Below are positions 43,960 to 53,121 of a stretch of DNA of 64,000 nt, piece by piece. Position numbers and translations under genes: made by a program. Position 1 is the stretch's first letter. The number at the start of each line of letters is the position of its first letter. Source of the DNA: CAITWD01 sp963727285 (GTDB lineage: Bacteria; Actinomycetota; Thermoleophilia; Miltoncostaeales; Miltoncostaeaceae); assembly GCA_963727285.1 (NCBI GenBank), contig CAVSFF010000009.1, positions 248,001 to 312,000 of the forward strand, read 5' to 3'. Under the pieces are notes generated by a model. It saw nothing but the letters and a program-made list of their open reading frames with translations, had not been told where the DNA came from and ran no database searches.

Positions 43960-45249
43960 CTAGCGGCTGCCGATCGCGACGTAGTCGCGCTGGGCCGGCC
44001 CCACGTAGATCTGACGCGGACGGGAGATCTTCTGCTCCTTGTCCTGAATCATCTCGTTCCACTGAGCGACCCAACCCGGCGCACGCCCGATGGCGAACAG
44101 CACCGTGAACATCTCAGCCGGGATCCCAAGGGCTTCGTAGATCAGACCCGAGTAGAAGTCGACGTTCGGGTACAGCTTGCGCTTGACGAAGTACTCGTCG
44201 GCGAGCGCGATCTTCTCGAGCTCCTGAGCGATCGTCAGCAGCGGGTTGACCCCGGTGACCTCGAATACGTCGTCGCAGGCCCGCTTGATGATCGTGGCGC
44301 GCGGATCGAAGTTCTTGTACACCCGGTGGCCGAAGCCCATCAGGCGCTCGTTGCCCGCCTTGACGCCCTCCATGAAGGCCGGGATGTTCTCCTTGGTGCC
44401 GATGCGGCGCAGCATCCGCAACACGGCTTCGTTGGCGCCGCCGTGCAGCGGACCGTAGAGCGCGCCGATGCCCGCGGCGACCGACGAGTACGGGTCGACC
44501 TGGGACGAGCCGACGCTGCGTACCGCGCTGGTCGAACAGTTCTGCTCGTGGTCGGCGTGAAGGATGAACAGCACGTCCAGCGCACGGACCAGGCGAGGAT
44601 CGGCTTCGTACTTGTTGCCGACCTGAAACATCATCGCGAGGAAGTTCTCCGTGTAGGACTTCTCGCGGTCCGGATAGACGAACGGTTGACCGAGGCTGTG
44701 GCGGAACGCCCACGCGCCGAGAGTCGGCATCTTGGCGATCAGCCGCACGATCTGCTCGTGACGGACCTCGGGGTTGTCGATCTCGACCGCTTCGGGATAG
44801 AAGGTGCCGAGCCCGCCGATCGCCGACAGCAGGATCCCCATCGGGTGTGCGTCGTAACGGAAACCCTCGATAAACGTGCGCACGTTTTCGTGGACAAACA
44901 TGTGGTCGGCGATGTCACCTACCCAATGGTCAAGATGGGTGACGCTTGGAAGCTCGCCGTTGAGCAGCAGGTATGCCACCTCGAGGAAGGTGCTCTCCGC
45001 GGCCAGCTGCTCGATCGGGTACCCCCGGTACTGCAGGACGCCGGCGTCGCCGTCAAGGAACGTGATGGCGCTCCGGCAGGAGGCCGTGTTCATGAAGGCA
45101 GGATCGTAGGTCATCATCCCGAAATCATCGTCATCGAGCTTGATCTGGCGCAGGTCGGTGGCGCGGATCGTGCCATCGCTGATCGGCACCTCGTACGACT
45201 GACCGGTCCTGTTGTCGGTAATCGTGAGGGTGTCCCCGTTCGTCGTCAT
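43960..45249 (-). CDS. gltA: Citrate synthase
   Basis: 429-aa TCA-cycle entry enzyme. Catalytic segments: the His in GALYGPLHGGANEAVL, the His in MGFGHRVYKNFDPRA and the Asp in LYPNVDFYSG; QYRGYPIEQLA is the N-terminal motif. ATG 45249 has AAGGGA upstream, so the longer open frame is not used. Length fits the hexameric (type II-like) bacterial form. Divergent from the NYN gene across a 299-bp gap. Confidence 0.95.
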   Translation of the reverse strand: MTTNGDTLTITDNRTGQSYEVPISDGTIRATDLRQIKLDDDDFGMMTYDPAFMNTASCRSAITFLDGDAGVLQYRGYPIEQLAAESTFLEVAYLLLNGELPSVTHLDHWVGDIADHMFVHENVRTFIEGFRYDAHPMGILLSAIGGLGTFYPEAVEIDNPEVRHEQIVRLIAKMPTLGAWAFRHSLGQPFVYPDREKSYTENFLAMMFQVGNKYEADPRLVRALDVLFILHADHEQNCSTSAVRSVGSSQVDPYSSVAAGIGALYGPLHGGANEAVLRMLRRIGTKENIPAFMEGVKAGNERLMGFGHRVYKNFDPRATIIKRACDDVFEVTGVNPLLTIAQELEKIALADEYFVKRKLYPNVDFYSGLIYEALGIPAEMFTVLFAIGRAPGWVAQWNEMIQDKEQKISRPRQIYVGPAQRDYVAIGSR

Positions 45250-45434
45250 GCAGAGTTCCCTTCGATGCGTTTGCGCAAGGGGCGGTTCAGGCGTCCCGTT
45301 TTTGTCTCGCGTCAGTCTATCGATGCGCGGCATTTCGGGGAGCTCCACCGACACCCGACCTGCATGACATCGGTCACGGACCGCTCCGGATGGGCGTGAC
45401 AGCGCACGGGATATTCCGCGCCGGGCGCGAACAC

Positions 45435-45443
45435 TGGTACCAT
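45435..45443 (+). promoter_or_regulatory. Extended -10 promoter for the NYN/OST-HTH gene
   Basis: TGGTACCAT (TG-n-TACCAT) is an extended -10 element about 105 bp before the ATG. There is no good -35. The rest of the 299-bp gltA/NYN gap has a minus-strand TAGACT (45314-45319) that could serve gltA; nothing else is seen. Confidence 0.4.
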
Positions 45444-45548
45444 CGCCTGCGTCTGCCCACGGGCGGGCACTTGGCTTACGCCGCATGACCGAGCCGGCAG
45501 GGACGCCCACGGCGCTTCCCGGCACACAACTTTCACAACGGAGGACCC

Positions 45549-47324
45549 ATGGCCGAGCACGAAAGCTCGCTTGCCGTGCTGGTCGATTTCGAGAACATGG
45601 CGCGACCTGGCATCAAGGGTCGCGGCGACTTCGATATCCACCTAGTACTAGATCGCCTGTCCGACAAGGGGCGCGTGCTCGTCAAGCGCGCCTACGCCGA
45701 CTGGAGCCGCTACCGGGATGCCCGGCACGAGCTGCAGAACGCCGGCCTCGAGCTCATCGAGATGCCGTCTGCCCGCGAGGGCGCAAAGAACCGCGCCGAC
45801 ATCAAGATGGCCGTCGACGCGATGGAGCTTGCCTTCAGCCGCGAGCACCTCGACACCTTCGTCATCGTGTCCGGCGACAGCGACTTCACGCCGCTGGTGG
45901 GCAAGCTGCGCGAGCTCAACAAGCGCGTGACCGGACTCGGCAATCGCGATTCGACCAGCGAGCTGCTGATCGCCAACTGCGACGAGTTCATCTATCTACG
46001 ACAGCCTCGCCGCCGCGGCGCGGAGCTCGGCGCACGGCACGAACGTCGATCCGGCCGAGATGCTGCGCCAGACGCTCACCGCGCTGCAACGCGAGGGCAC
46101 CGAATGGCCGCTTGCGAGCGTCGTCAAGGACTCGATGCGCCGCAAGAACCCGGCCTTCGACGAGTCCGACATCGGCTACTCGACCTTCTCGAAATTCCTC
46201 GAGGGCCAGGCCGACCTGGGCACGATCCGTCTGGAGTCGGACCCGCGGTCCGGCACCTACCGGGTGGAGTTGTCGAGCTCCGGAGCATCCACGTCTGCCC
46301 CGGCCCCGGCCGGGACCGCCGACAGCTCGGACTCCGAGGGGACGCCGACCCGCCGCCGCCGACGTCGCCGTCGCGGCGAATCGGCCGAGCCCGCCTCGCC
46401 GTCGTCCGAGTCCGCCGAGTCCGCGGAGCCGACCGGATCAGCCGACGTGTTCGAGTTCGTCGTCAGCGGCACCACGGCCGTCGACCCGGCCGAGTTGCCG
46501 CCGCTCGATCAGCCGATCTCCTACGAGGACATGATCCTGCTCGGACCCGAGCTCGGTGACGATGTCCCCGAACTCGTCGAGGCCAGCGACCGCTCTGGCG
46601 CCGCCGACGAGGCACCGGCCGACGGCACGACCACGCGTCGTCGCCGCCGCCGCCGCACGACCGCCGCCGATGGCGAGGACGGCACGACCAGCACGGCGCC
46701 GAGCGCTGACGCACCGGCACCCGACGCGCCCGCGGACGACACGCCCGCCGAGGAGGCCACGGGGTCTCGTCGCCGTCGTCGTCGCACCGCCCCGGCCGAC
46801 ACGGCCCCGGCCGACGTTCCCACCGTTCCGGCAGCGGAGCCCGAAGAGGTCATCGCGGTCGTGGTGACCGCCGATGGCGCCGTCGCCGCCGAGGCCGCCC
46901 CCGCACCGACAGGTTCCCGTCGTGTGCGCCGCGGACAGCGGACCGCGGAGCTCGGGACCCCGAGGCACCGGCCGCCGAGGCACCGGCCGCCGAGGCTGCG
47001 CCTGCGCCCAAGCGGCGTACGCGCAAGGCCGCCCCGAAGGCCGCCGCCGAGGAGGCCCCGGCCGCCGAGGCACCGGTCGCCGAGGCTGCGCCTGCGCCCA
47101 AGCGGCGTACGCGCAAGGCCGCCCCGAAGGCCGCCGCCGAGGAGGCCCCGGCCGCCGAGGCACCGGTCGCCGAGGCTGCGCCTGCGCCCAAGCGGCGTAC
47201 GCGCAAGGCCGCCCCGAAGGCCGCCGCCGAGGAGGCCCCGGCCGCCGAGGCACCGGTCGCCGAGGCTGCGCCTGCGCCCAAGCGGCGTACGCGCAAGGCC
47301 GCCCCGAAGGCCGCCGCCGAGTAG
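45549..47324 (+). CDS. NYN (PIN-like) nuclease with OST-HTH domain and repetitive basic tail
   Basis: 591 aa when repaired. Residues 1-150 are a NYN domain with acidic sites LVDFENM, NRADIKMAVDAM and SGDSDF; about 172-239 form an OST-HTH/LOTUS RNA-binding domain (LRQTLTALQREG ... YRVEL); then acidic low complexity with Arg clusters, and from about 480 a 30-aa Ala/Pro/Lys repeat. GGAGG precedes the ATG. A one-base gain at 45993-45996 (TATC, Tyr) and a loss at 46954-46955 (Gly) break the frame. Likely an RNA-processing or RNA-decay protein;targets unknown. Confidence 0.82.
46991..47321 (+). repeat. 90-bp tandem repeat, 3.7 identical copies
   Basis: Copies start at 46991, 47081, 47171 and 47261 (the last 61 bp long) and are identical base for base. 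Each encodes 30 residues with the core APAPKRRTRKAAPKAAAEEA, resembling histone-H1-like tails. Perfect identity implies recent expansion or homogenisation, so copy number probably varies between strains. It forms the C-terminus of the NYN/OST-HTH protein. Confidence 0.95.
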
Positions 47325-47329
47325 TCAGA

Positions 47330-47369
47330 CGGTCCCGCACCGGACGGCACGCCGTCCGGTGCGGGACCG
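47330..47369. terminator. Bidirectional hairpin between the NYN gene and msrA
   Basis: A perfect 19-bp stem (47330-47348 with 47351-47369), only 2 nt between arms, fills the 55-bp convergent gap. It is the longest perfect stem in the window and can serve both strands. Confidence 0.8.
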
Positions 47370-47379
47370 CTTGTGCGGA

Positions 47380-48058
47380 TCAGACCGCGGTGACGTCCGC
47401 TGAGCTGTCGGCGGCGGCGAGCCCGATCGGGCATGACACGCCGGTACCACCGAGGCCGCAGTAGCCGTTCGGCACCTTTGACAGGTACTGCTGGTGGTAG
47501 GACTCGGCGTAGTAGAACGGGCCGGCGTCGACGATCTCCGTCGTGATCGGTCCGTAGCCGGCCGCCCGCAACCGCTCCGCGTAGGCCTCGCGCGACCGCT
47601 CGGCGCGCTGCCGTTGGTCATCGGAGAAGGTGTAAATGCCCGACCGGTACTGGGTTCCCGCATCGTTGCCCTGGCGCATCCCCTGGGTCGGGTCATGGTT
47701 CTCCCAGAAGACCTGCAGGAGGGTGTCGTACGTGATCCGCGACGGATCGAACACCACCAGCACGACCTCGTTGTGGCCAGTGAGGCCGGAGCAGACCTCG
47801 TCGTAGGTCGGATTCGGCGTGTAGCCGCCCGAGATAGCCGACCGCCGTCGTCACGATCCCGTCACGCTGCCAAAACACACGCTCGGCCCCCCAGAAGCAG
47901 CCCATCCCGAACATCGCGGTCTGGGTGCCGGCCGGGAACGGCCCGACCAGGGGCGTCGCCAGCACGTCGTGGAGTGCCGGCACGGGCATCGGACGGTCAC
48001 GACCCGGAAGGGCGGCGGCGGGGTCCGGCATTGATGCGGTCTTACGGAAGAGTCCCAT
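47380..48058 (-). CDS. msrA: Peptide-methionine (S)-S-oxide reductase, one frame break
   Basis: 225 aa when repaired. The catalytic Cys is in FGMGCFWGAERVFW; GGYTPNPTYDEVCSGLTGHNEVV follows, then FWENHDPTQGMRQGND and the C-terminal KVPNGYCGLGGTGVSCP with resolving cysteines. A one-base gain at 47833-47836 (TATC in coding sense, Tyr) splits it after VGY; the repaired GYSGGYTPNP is canonical. It repairs oxidised methionine. Confidence 0.9.
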
Positions 48059-48115
48059 GACCGCGACGGTAGCGCGCGGGTCCGATCCGGTCCAGGCACA
48101 TCGGACTGCGGAGGC

Positions 48116-48532
48116 TCAGTCGGCCAGGATCTCGACCGGCTCCTCGGTGATAGCCTCGGGCAACGGCTGGTCGCGGCGCAGATGGAATGCGCGGATCTCG
48201 GGTGCGGCGGGATCGGCCAGGGAGACGATCACGTACAGCGTGCGGCCGAAGAAGGCCAACTCGACGTCGGTCCGCGACGGATACGCCGCCGACCGCGTGT
48301 GCGAATGGTAGATCGCCAGCAGGTCCTCGCCAGAGTCGTCGATGGCGTCCATGATGCGCAGTTGCTCGCGCGGATCCATCACGTACATGAAGGGGCTGGC
48401 CTCCGTGTTCGCGGCGCGATGGACCGACGTCCCCCGGCCGTCCCGGCCGCCGATCATCCCGCAGCACTCGTTGGGAAGGTCGGCCACCGCATGGGCGACC
48501 AGCTCGTCGGCGAGACTGCGGGGCAGCTGCAC
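48116..48532 (-). CDS. mec: JAMM/MPN metalloprotease, Mec-like (CysO-cysteine hydrolase)
   Basis: 138 aa. The zinc set is complete: Glu22 (NECCGMIGG) and HSH-x7-S-x2-D at residues 76-89. In Mycobacterium tuberculosis, Mec releases cysteine from the CysO-cysteine adduct. Here it follows cysM by 2 bp in a moeZ-cysO-cysM-mec cluster, which supports the same role. The start is GTG. It might also trim the CysO C-terminus (inference). Confidence 0.88.
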   Translation of the reverse strand: MQLPRSLADELVAHAVADLPNECCGMIGGRDGRGTSVHRAANTEASPFMYVMDPREQLRIMDAIDDSGEDLLAIYHSHTRSAAYPSRTDVELAFFGRTLYVIVSLADPAAPEIRAFHLRRDQPLPEAITEEPVEILAD

Positions 48533-48534
48533 GG

Positions 48535-49470
48535 CTACCAGAACAAACCGCGGTCGAGGGTGTCTTCGACGTCATCGAGCGGCGCGGTCCAGATCCCGGC
48601 CGACAGATATTTCCATCCGCCGTCGCAGACGATGCCCACGATCGTCCCCTTCTCCATCCGGGACGCCAGGCGGGCGCAGGTGTGGACGACGGCGCCCGAG
48701 GAGATCCCGGCGAAGATGCCCTCCTCATCGGCGAGCCGTCTGGTCATGACCAAGGCATCGCGGTTGGGCACGAGCAGCTTGCGGTCGAGGCGGGAGATGT
48801 CGAGGATCGGGGGAATGAACCCGTCGTCGAGGCTGCGCAGTCCGCTGACCGGGTCGCCCTGCAGCGGCTCACAGGCGATCACCTGGATCTCCGGGCGGTA
48901 TTCCTTCAGCCGGGCCGAGCAGCCCATCAGGGTGCCGCCGGTCCCGAGCCCGGCGACGAACACGTCAACCTCGGGGCAGTCGCGGATGATCTCCGCCGCC
49001 GTCCCTTCATAGTGCGCCCGCGGGTTGGCCGGATTCCCGTATTGGAACGGCATGAACAATCCGCTCTCGGCCGCCAGGCGCGTGGCGACTTCAACGGCGC
49101 CGTTGGACCCGAACTCCCCATCGGTCGGCACGATCTCCGCACCATAGAGCCGCAGCAGCGCCTTGCGCTCCTCGGTGACATTCTCCGGCATCACGGCCAC
49201 GAGGCGATAGCCCTTGACCCGGCAGATCATCGCCAGCGCGATCCCGGTATTGCCGGAGGTGGGCTCCATGATCGTGTCACCCGGCGACAGCAGGCCGCGG
49301 CGCTCGGCGTCGTCGATCAACGACAGCGCGGTCCGATCCTTGATCGATCCGGTCGGGTTGTGGCTCTCGAGCTTGACCACGATCCTGACGTCGGGATTCG
49401 GCGAGGCATGCGACAGCTCGACCATCGGCGTATTGCCGATGGTGCCGAGGACATCCGGGGCGATCGACAT
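48535..49470 (-). CDS. cysM: Cysteine synthase, CysO-dependent type
   Basis: 311-aa PLP enzyme. PLP lysine is Lys44 (NPTGSIKDRTA), with EPTSGNTGIAL, GLGTGGTLMG and GISSGA. Lying beside cysO and mec, it is expected to use O-phosphoserine and CysO-thiocarboxylate, as the mycobacterial CysM does, rather than free sulfide; that specificity is inferred from context. ATG 49470 leaves a 38-bp gap to cysO. Confidence 0.9.
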   Translation of the reverse strand: MSIAPDVLGTIGNTPMVELSHASPNPDVRIVVKLESHNPTGSIKDRTALSLIDDAERRGLLSPGDTIMEPTSGNTGIALAMICRVKGYRLVAVMPENVTEERKALLRLYGAEIVPTDGEFGSNGAVEVATRLAAESGLFMPFQYGNPANPRAHYEGTAAEIIRDCPEVDVFVAGLGTGGTLMGCSARLKEYRPEIQVIACEPLQGDPVSGLRSLDDGFIPPILDISRLDRKLLVPNRDALVMTRRLADEEGIFAGISSGAVVHTCARLASRMEKGTIVGIVCDGGWKYLSAGIWTAPLDDVEDTLDRGLFW

Positions 49471-49508
49471 CGCGCCGGTAACGCCGAGTTCCGGTCGCAC
49501 GGCCGCGG

Positions 49509-49787
49509 CTAGCGCGCGCCGCCGGCCATGGCCGGAAGGATGAGCAACGTGTCCGAATCGCCCACTGAGGTGTCGAGCCACTCGAGCAGGCGGACATCCT
49601 CGTCGTTGACGTAGATGTTCACGAAGCGGTGGAGCTCGCCGTCATCGCCGACGAGCTGGGCACGGACCTCGGGGTGCGCCGCGTAGAGCGCCTCGAGCAC
49701 TTCCGCGACCGTCGATCCGGGGACGGGCAATTCGCGCACGCCGCCGACGGCGGCCCGCAGCACGGGAGGCACGCGTACCGTGCTCAC
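49509..49787 (-). CDS. cysO: Sulfur-carrier protein CysO (ThiS/MoaD fold)
   Basis: 92-aa ubiquitin-like sulfur carrier. It keeps the CysO signature LHRFVNIYVNDEDVR and ends LPAMAGGAR. The mycobacterial protein ends directly in Gly-Gly; here Ala-Arg follow, so the thiocarboxylate-forming Gly-Gly would need unmasking, possibly by the adjacent JAMM protease. The GTG start overlaps the moeZ stop as GTGA. Confidence 0.9.
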   Translation of the reverse strand: MSTVRVPPVLRAAVGGVRELPVPGSTVAEVLEALYAAHPEVRAQLVGDDGELHRFVNIYVNDEDVRLLEWLDTSVGDSDTLLILPAMAGGAR

Positions 49788-50968
49788 CCCTGCACCGCAC
49801 CCACGTGGCGACCGATCCCGGCGCACCAGGCGTCGTAGTCGCGGAACTCCAGATGCGCATCGGGGCCGCAGCCCGGGCAGTTCGGGTCGCGCCGGACCTT
49901 CAGCTCCGTAAACGACATCCCGAGGGCGTCGTAGACCAGCAGGCGCCCGGACAGCGTGTCACCGATTCCGAGGATTACCTTGATGGCCTCGTTGGCCTGG
50001 ATATTGCCCATCACACCGCACAGCACGCCCAACACGCCCGCTTCGCCACACGAGGGCGCGAGGTCCGGCGGCGGCGGCTCCGGGAACAGGCAGCGGTAAC
50101 ACGGGCCGTCGTACGGCAGAAACACCGAGGCGTGGCCCTCGAAGCGCAGGATGCTCGCGTGGACGAGCGGCTTGCGCGCCATCAGCGACGCATCCGCCAG
50201 CAGGTACCGGGTCGGAAAGTTGTCGGCGCCGTCGACGATGACGTCGTAGTCGGCGATGATGTCGAGCACGTTGTCCCGGTTGATGCGCGTCGCGTGGACG
50301 TTCACCGTCACGTCGGGATTCAGGGCCTCGATCGCAATCTTGGCCGACTCCGCCTTGAGCATGCCGACGCGGTCGGTCGTGTGGATGATCTGCCGCTGCA
50401 GGTTGCTCGCATCGACGACATCGTCGTCGACGAGACCGAGGGTGCCGACACCTGCGGCAGCCAGATAGTAGGCCGCCGGCGACCCGAGCCCACCGGCACC
50501 GATCAACAGCACCTTCGCGCCGAGCAGCTTGAGCTGGCCGGCCTCCCCGACTTCCGGGATCAGCGTGTGGCGGCTGTAGCGCGCGCGCTGTTCGCCGGTG
50601 AGGGCCTGCGGCACGTCATAGCGGTTGCCGGCCTGCTTCCATCGGGTGAACCCGCCGGCAAGGCTCTCGACGTGGTCGTACCCCATCTCGTGAAGGTTCC
50701 TGGCCGCCAGCAGTGAGCGCATCCCGCCGGCGCACACGAGCACGATCGCTTCGTCGGGGCGTGCCACCCCCGCAATCCGGCTCTCAAGGTATCCGCGCGG
50801 CACGTGGACCGCGCCGGGCACGTGCCCCTCGTCCCACTCCGACTGCTCCCGAACGTCGATGACGAGCGGCGCGTCGTCGGAGGCGAGGCGGTCCGCCAGC
50901 TCGGCGACCTGCACCTCGGGGATCTCCTCACGCGCTGCGGCGAGGAGGTCTTGGTACGTCCGACCCAT
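49784..50968 (-). CDS. moeZ: CysO-activating sulfurtransferase, rhodanese domain first (MoeZ-like)
   Basis: 394 aa. Residues about 15-115 are a rhodanese domain with active-site Cys79 (VLVCAGGMRS); from about 122 comes an E1-like ThiF/MoeB domain (RYSRHTLIPEVG, GAGGLGSPAAYYLA, zinc pairs CYRC and CPGC). It would adenylate CysO and load sulfur. Mycobacterial MoeZ has the reverse domain order. ATG has GGAGAA upstream; first gene of the cysteine cluster. Confidence 0.9.
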   Translation of the reverse strand: MGRTYQDLLAAAREEIPEVQVAELADRLASDDAPLVIDVREQSEWDEGHVPGAVHVPRGYLESRIAGVARPDEAIVLVCAGGMRSLLAARNLHEMGYDHVESLAGGFTRWKQAGNRYDVPQALTGEQRARYSRHTLIPEVGEAGQLKLLGAKVLLIGAGGLGSPAAYYLAAAGVGTLGLVDDDVVDASNLQRQIIHTTDRVGMLKAESAKIAIEALNPDVTVNVHATRINRDNVLDIIADYDVIVDGADNFPTRYLLADASLMARKPLVHASILRFEGHASVFLPYDGPCYRCLFPEPPPPDLAPSCGEAGVLGVLCGVMGNIQANEAIKVILGIGDTLSGRLLVYDALGMSFTELKVRRDPNCPGCGPDAHLEFRDYDAWCAGIGRHVGAVQG

Positions 50969-51014
50969 CAGATTCTCCAGTGGCGTTGCGGCAGATTCAC
51001 GAAATACCCTTGTG

Positions 51015-51020
51015 ATTATA
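51015..51020 (-). promoter_or_regulatory. -10 box for moeZ-cysO-cysM-mec
   Basis: A perfect TATAAT on the minus strand lies 47 bp before the moeZ ATG, giving a leader of about 40 nt. No convincing -35 is seen. The 94-bp divergent gap also serves the zinc-ribbon gene, for which TACGCT (51049-51054) may be the -10 of a near-leaderless transcript. Confidence 0.5.
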
Positions 51021-51062
51021 GACTTTTCTCCGGACCCACATCCCGCCTACGCTGCGGGGGTG

Positions 51063-51344
51063 ATGACACGACCATCGATCGCCAAGAGCGCATTTGCCAA
51101 TGCCGACGGACGGGTGCGGTGCCCGACACCCGAGTGCTGGGGTGACCTGTTGCTGTTTCCGACCGGCGCCCGCGACGCGGAGGGCGTTCCGGAGTTCCAG
51201 CCGTTTACGGTATGCCCGCTGTGCGGTGGGATGGTTGACATCGAGCAGGACATGACCGACCGAGATCTGTACCTGAGGGTCGCCTGGCTCCGCGCCAATC
51301 CGTTCGAGGACGCGGACATCGGGCCGGAGCCCGGTCCATCGTAG
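51063..51344 (+). CDS. Small zinc-ribbon-like hypothetical protein
   Basis: 93 aa. Two Cys pairs, CPTPEC (residues about 20-25) and CPLCGG (about 53-58), could bind zinc. The C-terminal third is acidic (ANPFEDADIGPEPGPS). No known family recognised. ATG 51063 (or GTG 51060) is divergent from moeZ. Function unknown. Confidence 0.65.
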   Translation: MTRPSIAKSAFANADGRVRCPTPECWGDLLLFPTGARDAEGVPEFQPFTVCPLCGGMVDIEQDMTDRDLYLRVAWLRANPFEDADIGPEPGPS

Positions 51345-51350
51345 CCGCTG

Positions 51351-51368
51351 GTGGCCGATTCCGGCCAC
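51351..51368. terminator. Short hairpin between convergent small genes
   Basis: GTGGCCG/CGGCCAC with an ATTC loop lies 6 nt after the zinc-ribbon gene and 8 nt beyond the stop of the opposing gene; it may act in both directions. Confidence 0.5.
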
Positions 51369-51376
51369 GGGATCGG

Positions 51377-51604
51377 TTACTCGAACTCCCCGAACACGGG
51401 AGCAAACACGGCGTTCCAGCGGCCGTCGGAGAGGCCGAGCGCCGCGGGTCCTGCTGCCGCCGCGAGATCCGCGCCGGTGCCGAAACGGTCGTCGTCGGCG
51501 ATACGCGCGGCGAGGCGCTCGCACACGGCCGTACCCAGACCCGCCACGCGGGCCGCCGCCAAGACGTCCCGTCCGGTCGTCGCACGATGGTAGCCCGAGT
51601 CCAC
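51377..51604 (-). CDS. Small hypothetical protein
   Basis: 75 aa, unrecognised. Ala-rich helical sequence (DVLAAARVAGLGTAVCERLAA) ending in FAPVFGEFE. The start is GTG 51604. It is convergent with the zinc-ribbon gene and divergent from rarA. No motif or membrane segment; the call rests on clean composition and a plausible start. Confidence 0.45.
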   Translation of the reverse strand: MDSGYHRATTGRDVLAAARVAGLGTAVCERLAARIADDDRFGTGADLAAAAGPAALGLSDGRWNAVFAPVFGEFE

Positions 51605-51723
51605 GGGGCCATCCTACGACTCCCGCCATGACGCCCGGTGTACGTGGCATCGTGTGGGACATGCACAGCCGCCTCCTGAACCGTTCGACTCCGGCGCCCG
51701 TCGGCTCGACGTCGGACCGCTAG

Positions 51724-53078
51724 ATGGCCAAGGGCCCCACGCCGCCTCCGGGCGACGACCTGTTCGGCGCCCTGGTGGATCAGCGCCTTGCCGAGGGCGG
51801 GCCGCTTGCATCGCGGATGCGTCCGCGTGACCGCGACGAACTGGTCGGTCAGCAGTCGCTGCTCGGGCCCGACGGGTTCCTCGGGCGGGCGATCGCCGAG
51901 GATCGCGTGCCGTCGCTGGTCCTCTACGGGCCGCCGGGATCCGGAAAGACGACCATCGCCCGGATCATCGCCACCTCGACACGGGCCAACTTCGTCGAAC
52001 TGTCCGCGACGCAGGCCACGGTCGCCGACGTCCGTGCCGCCCTCGCCCAAGCGCGCGACCGGCTGGCCGGCGGCGGACGCACAGTGCTGTTCATCGACGA
52101 GATCCACCGCTTCAACAAGAGCCAGCAGGACGCGCTGCTGCCCGCGGTCGAGGACGGCGTCGTGACGTTGATCGGGGCAACGACCGAGAACCCGTACTAC
52201 GAGGTCAACTCCGCCCTGATCTCACGGATGCGGGTCATGGTCCTCGACCGCCTCGCCGACCGCGATCTCGAGACACTCGCTCGACCGCGCCGTCGGCGAC
52301 CCGCGCGGTCTGGGCGGGCGCGTCGTCTTGGATGACGACGCCCGCCACGCCATCGTCGCGCGGGCCGGCGGCGACGCACGGTCGGCACTCAACCTTCTCG
52401 AGGCCGCGGCACTCGCCACCGCGGACGGGGCGGCGATCGAGACCGGCGCGGTCGAGGGCGCGGCGGGCGGCCGGGCCATCCCGTACGACCGGGCCGGCGA
52501 CGCGCACTACGACACGATCTCCGCCTTCATCAAATCGATGCGGGGCAGCGACCCCGACGCGGCGGTCTACTACCTCGCAGTGATGATCGCCGGCGGCGAG
52601 GACCCGAAGTTCATCGCCCGCCGGATCGTGATCGCCGCGAGCGAGGATGTGGGCAATGCCGACCCGCAGGCGCTCGTGGTCGCCACCGCCGCGGCCCGCG
52701 CCGTCGAGTTCGTCGGCCTCCCCGAGTGCCGCATCAATCTCGCGCAAGCCGCGGTGTACATCGCGTTGGCGCCGAAGTCCGACGCCAGCTATCGCGCCGA
52801 TCGACGCGGCCCTGGCACACATCGAGCGGGTCGGCCCGGAACGCCCTCCGGTCGCGCTGCGGGACGCGAGCCGGCCGAACGCGCGCCACTTCGGTCATGG
52901 CGAGGGGTACCGGAATCCGCACCGGTCGGCCGACGGCGTCCTCGACGAGTCCTTGCTTCCCGACGGGGTCGTCGGCACACGCTTTTTCGCCCCGGGCCCG
53001 CGGGGGGTCGAGGCCGAACGCGCGGCACGCCTCGCGCTGCTGCGCGAGGCGGACGACGGCGCCCCGACCCCGTTCTGA
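51724..53078 (+). CDS. rarA: Replication-associated recombination ATPase RarA (MgsA), two frame breaks
   Basis: 450 aa when repaired. AAA+ motifs: Walker A YGPPGSGKTT, Walker B VLFIDEIHRFNKSQQDALLP and sensor IGATTENPYYEVN; then the RarA C-terminal domain (SAFIKSMRGSDPDAAVYYLA, EDPKFIARRIVIAASEDVG, HFGHGEGYRNPHR). One-base gains at 52276-52279 (CTCG, Leu) and 52790-52793 (TATC, Tyr) split it into three frames. It acts at stalled replication forks. Confidence 0.92.
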
Positions 53079-53121
53079 CCCCGTCGCCCACAGCCGCGCG
53101 CGCGTCAAGTACCGTGAGGCC

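Noticed and set aside
46991..47321. CRISPR array
   Set aside because: The repeats are contiguous, 90 bp long, without spacers, and encode a protein tail; no cas genes are present.
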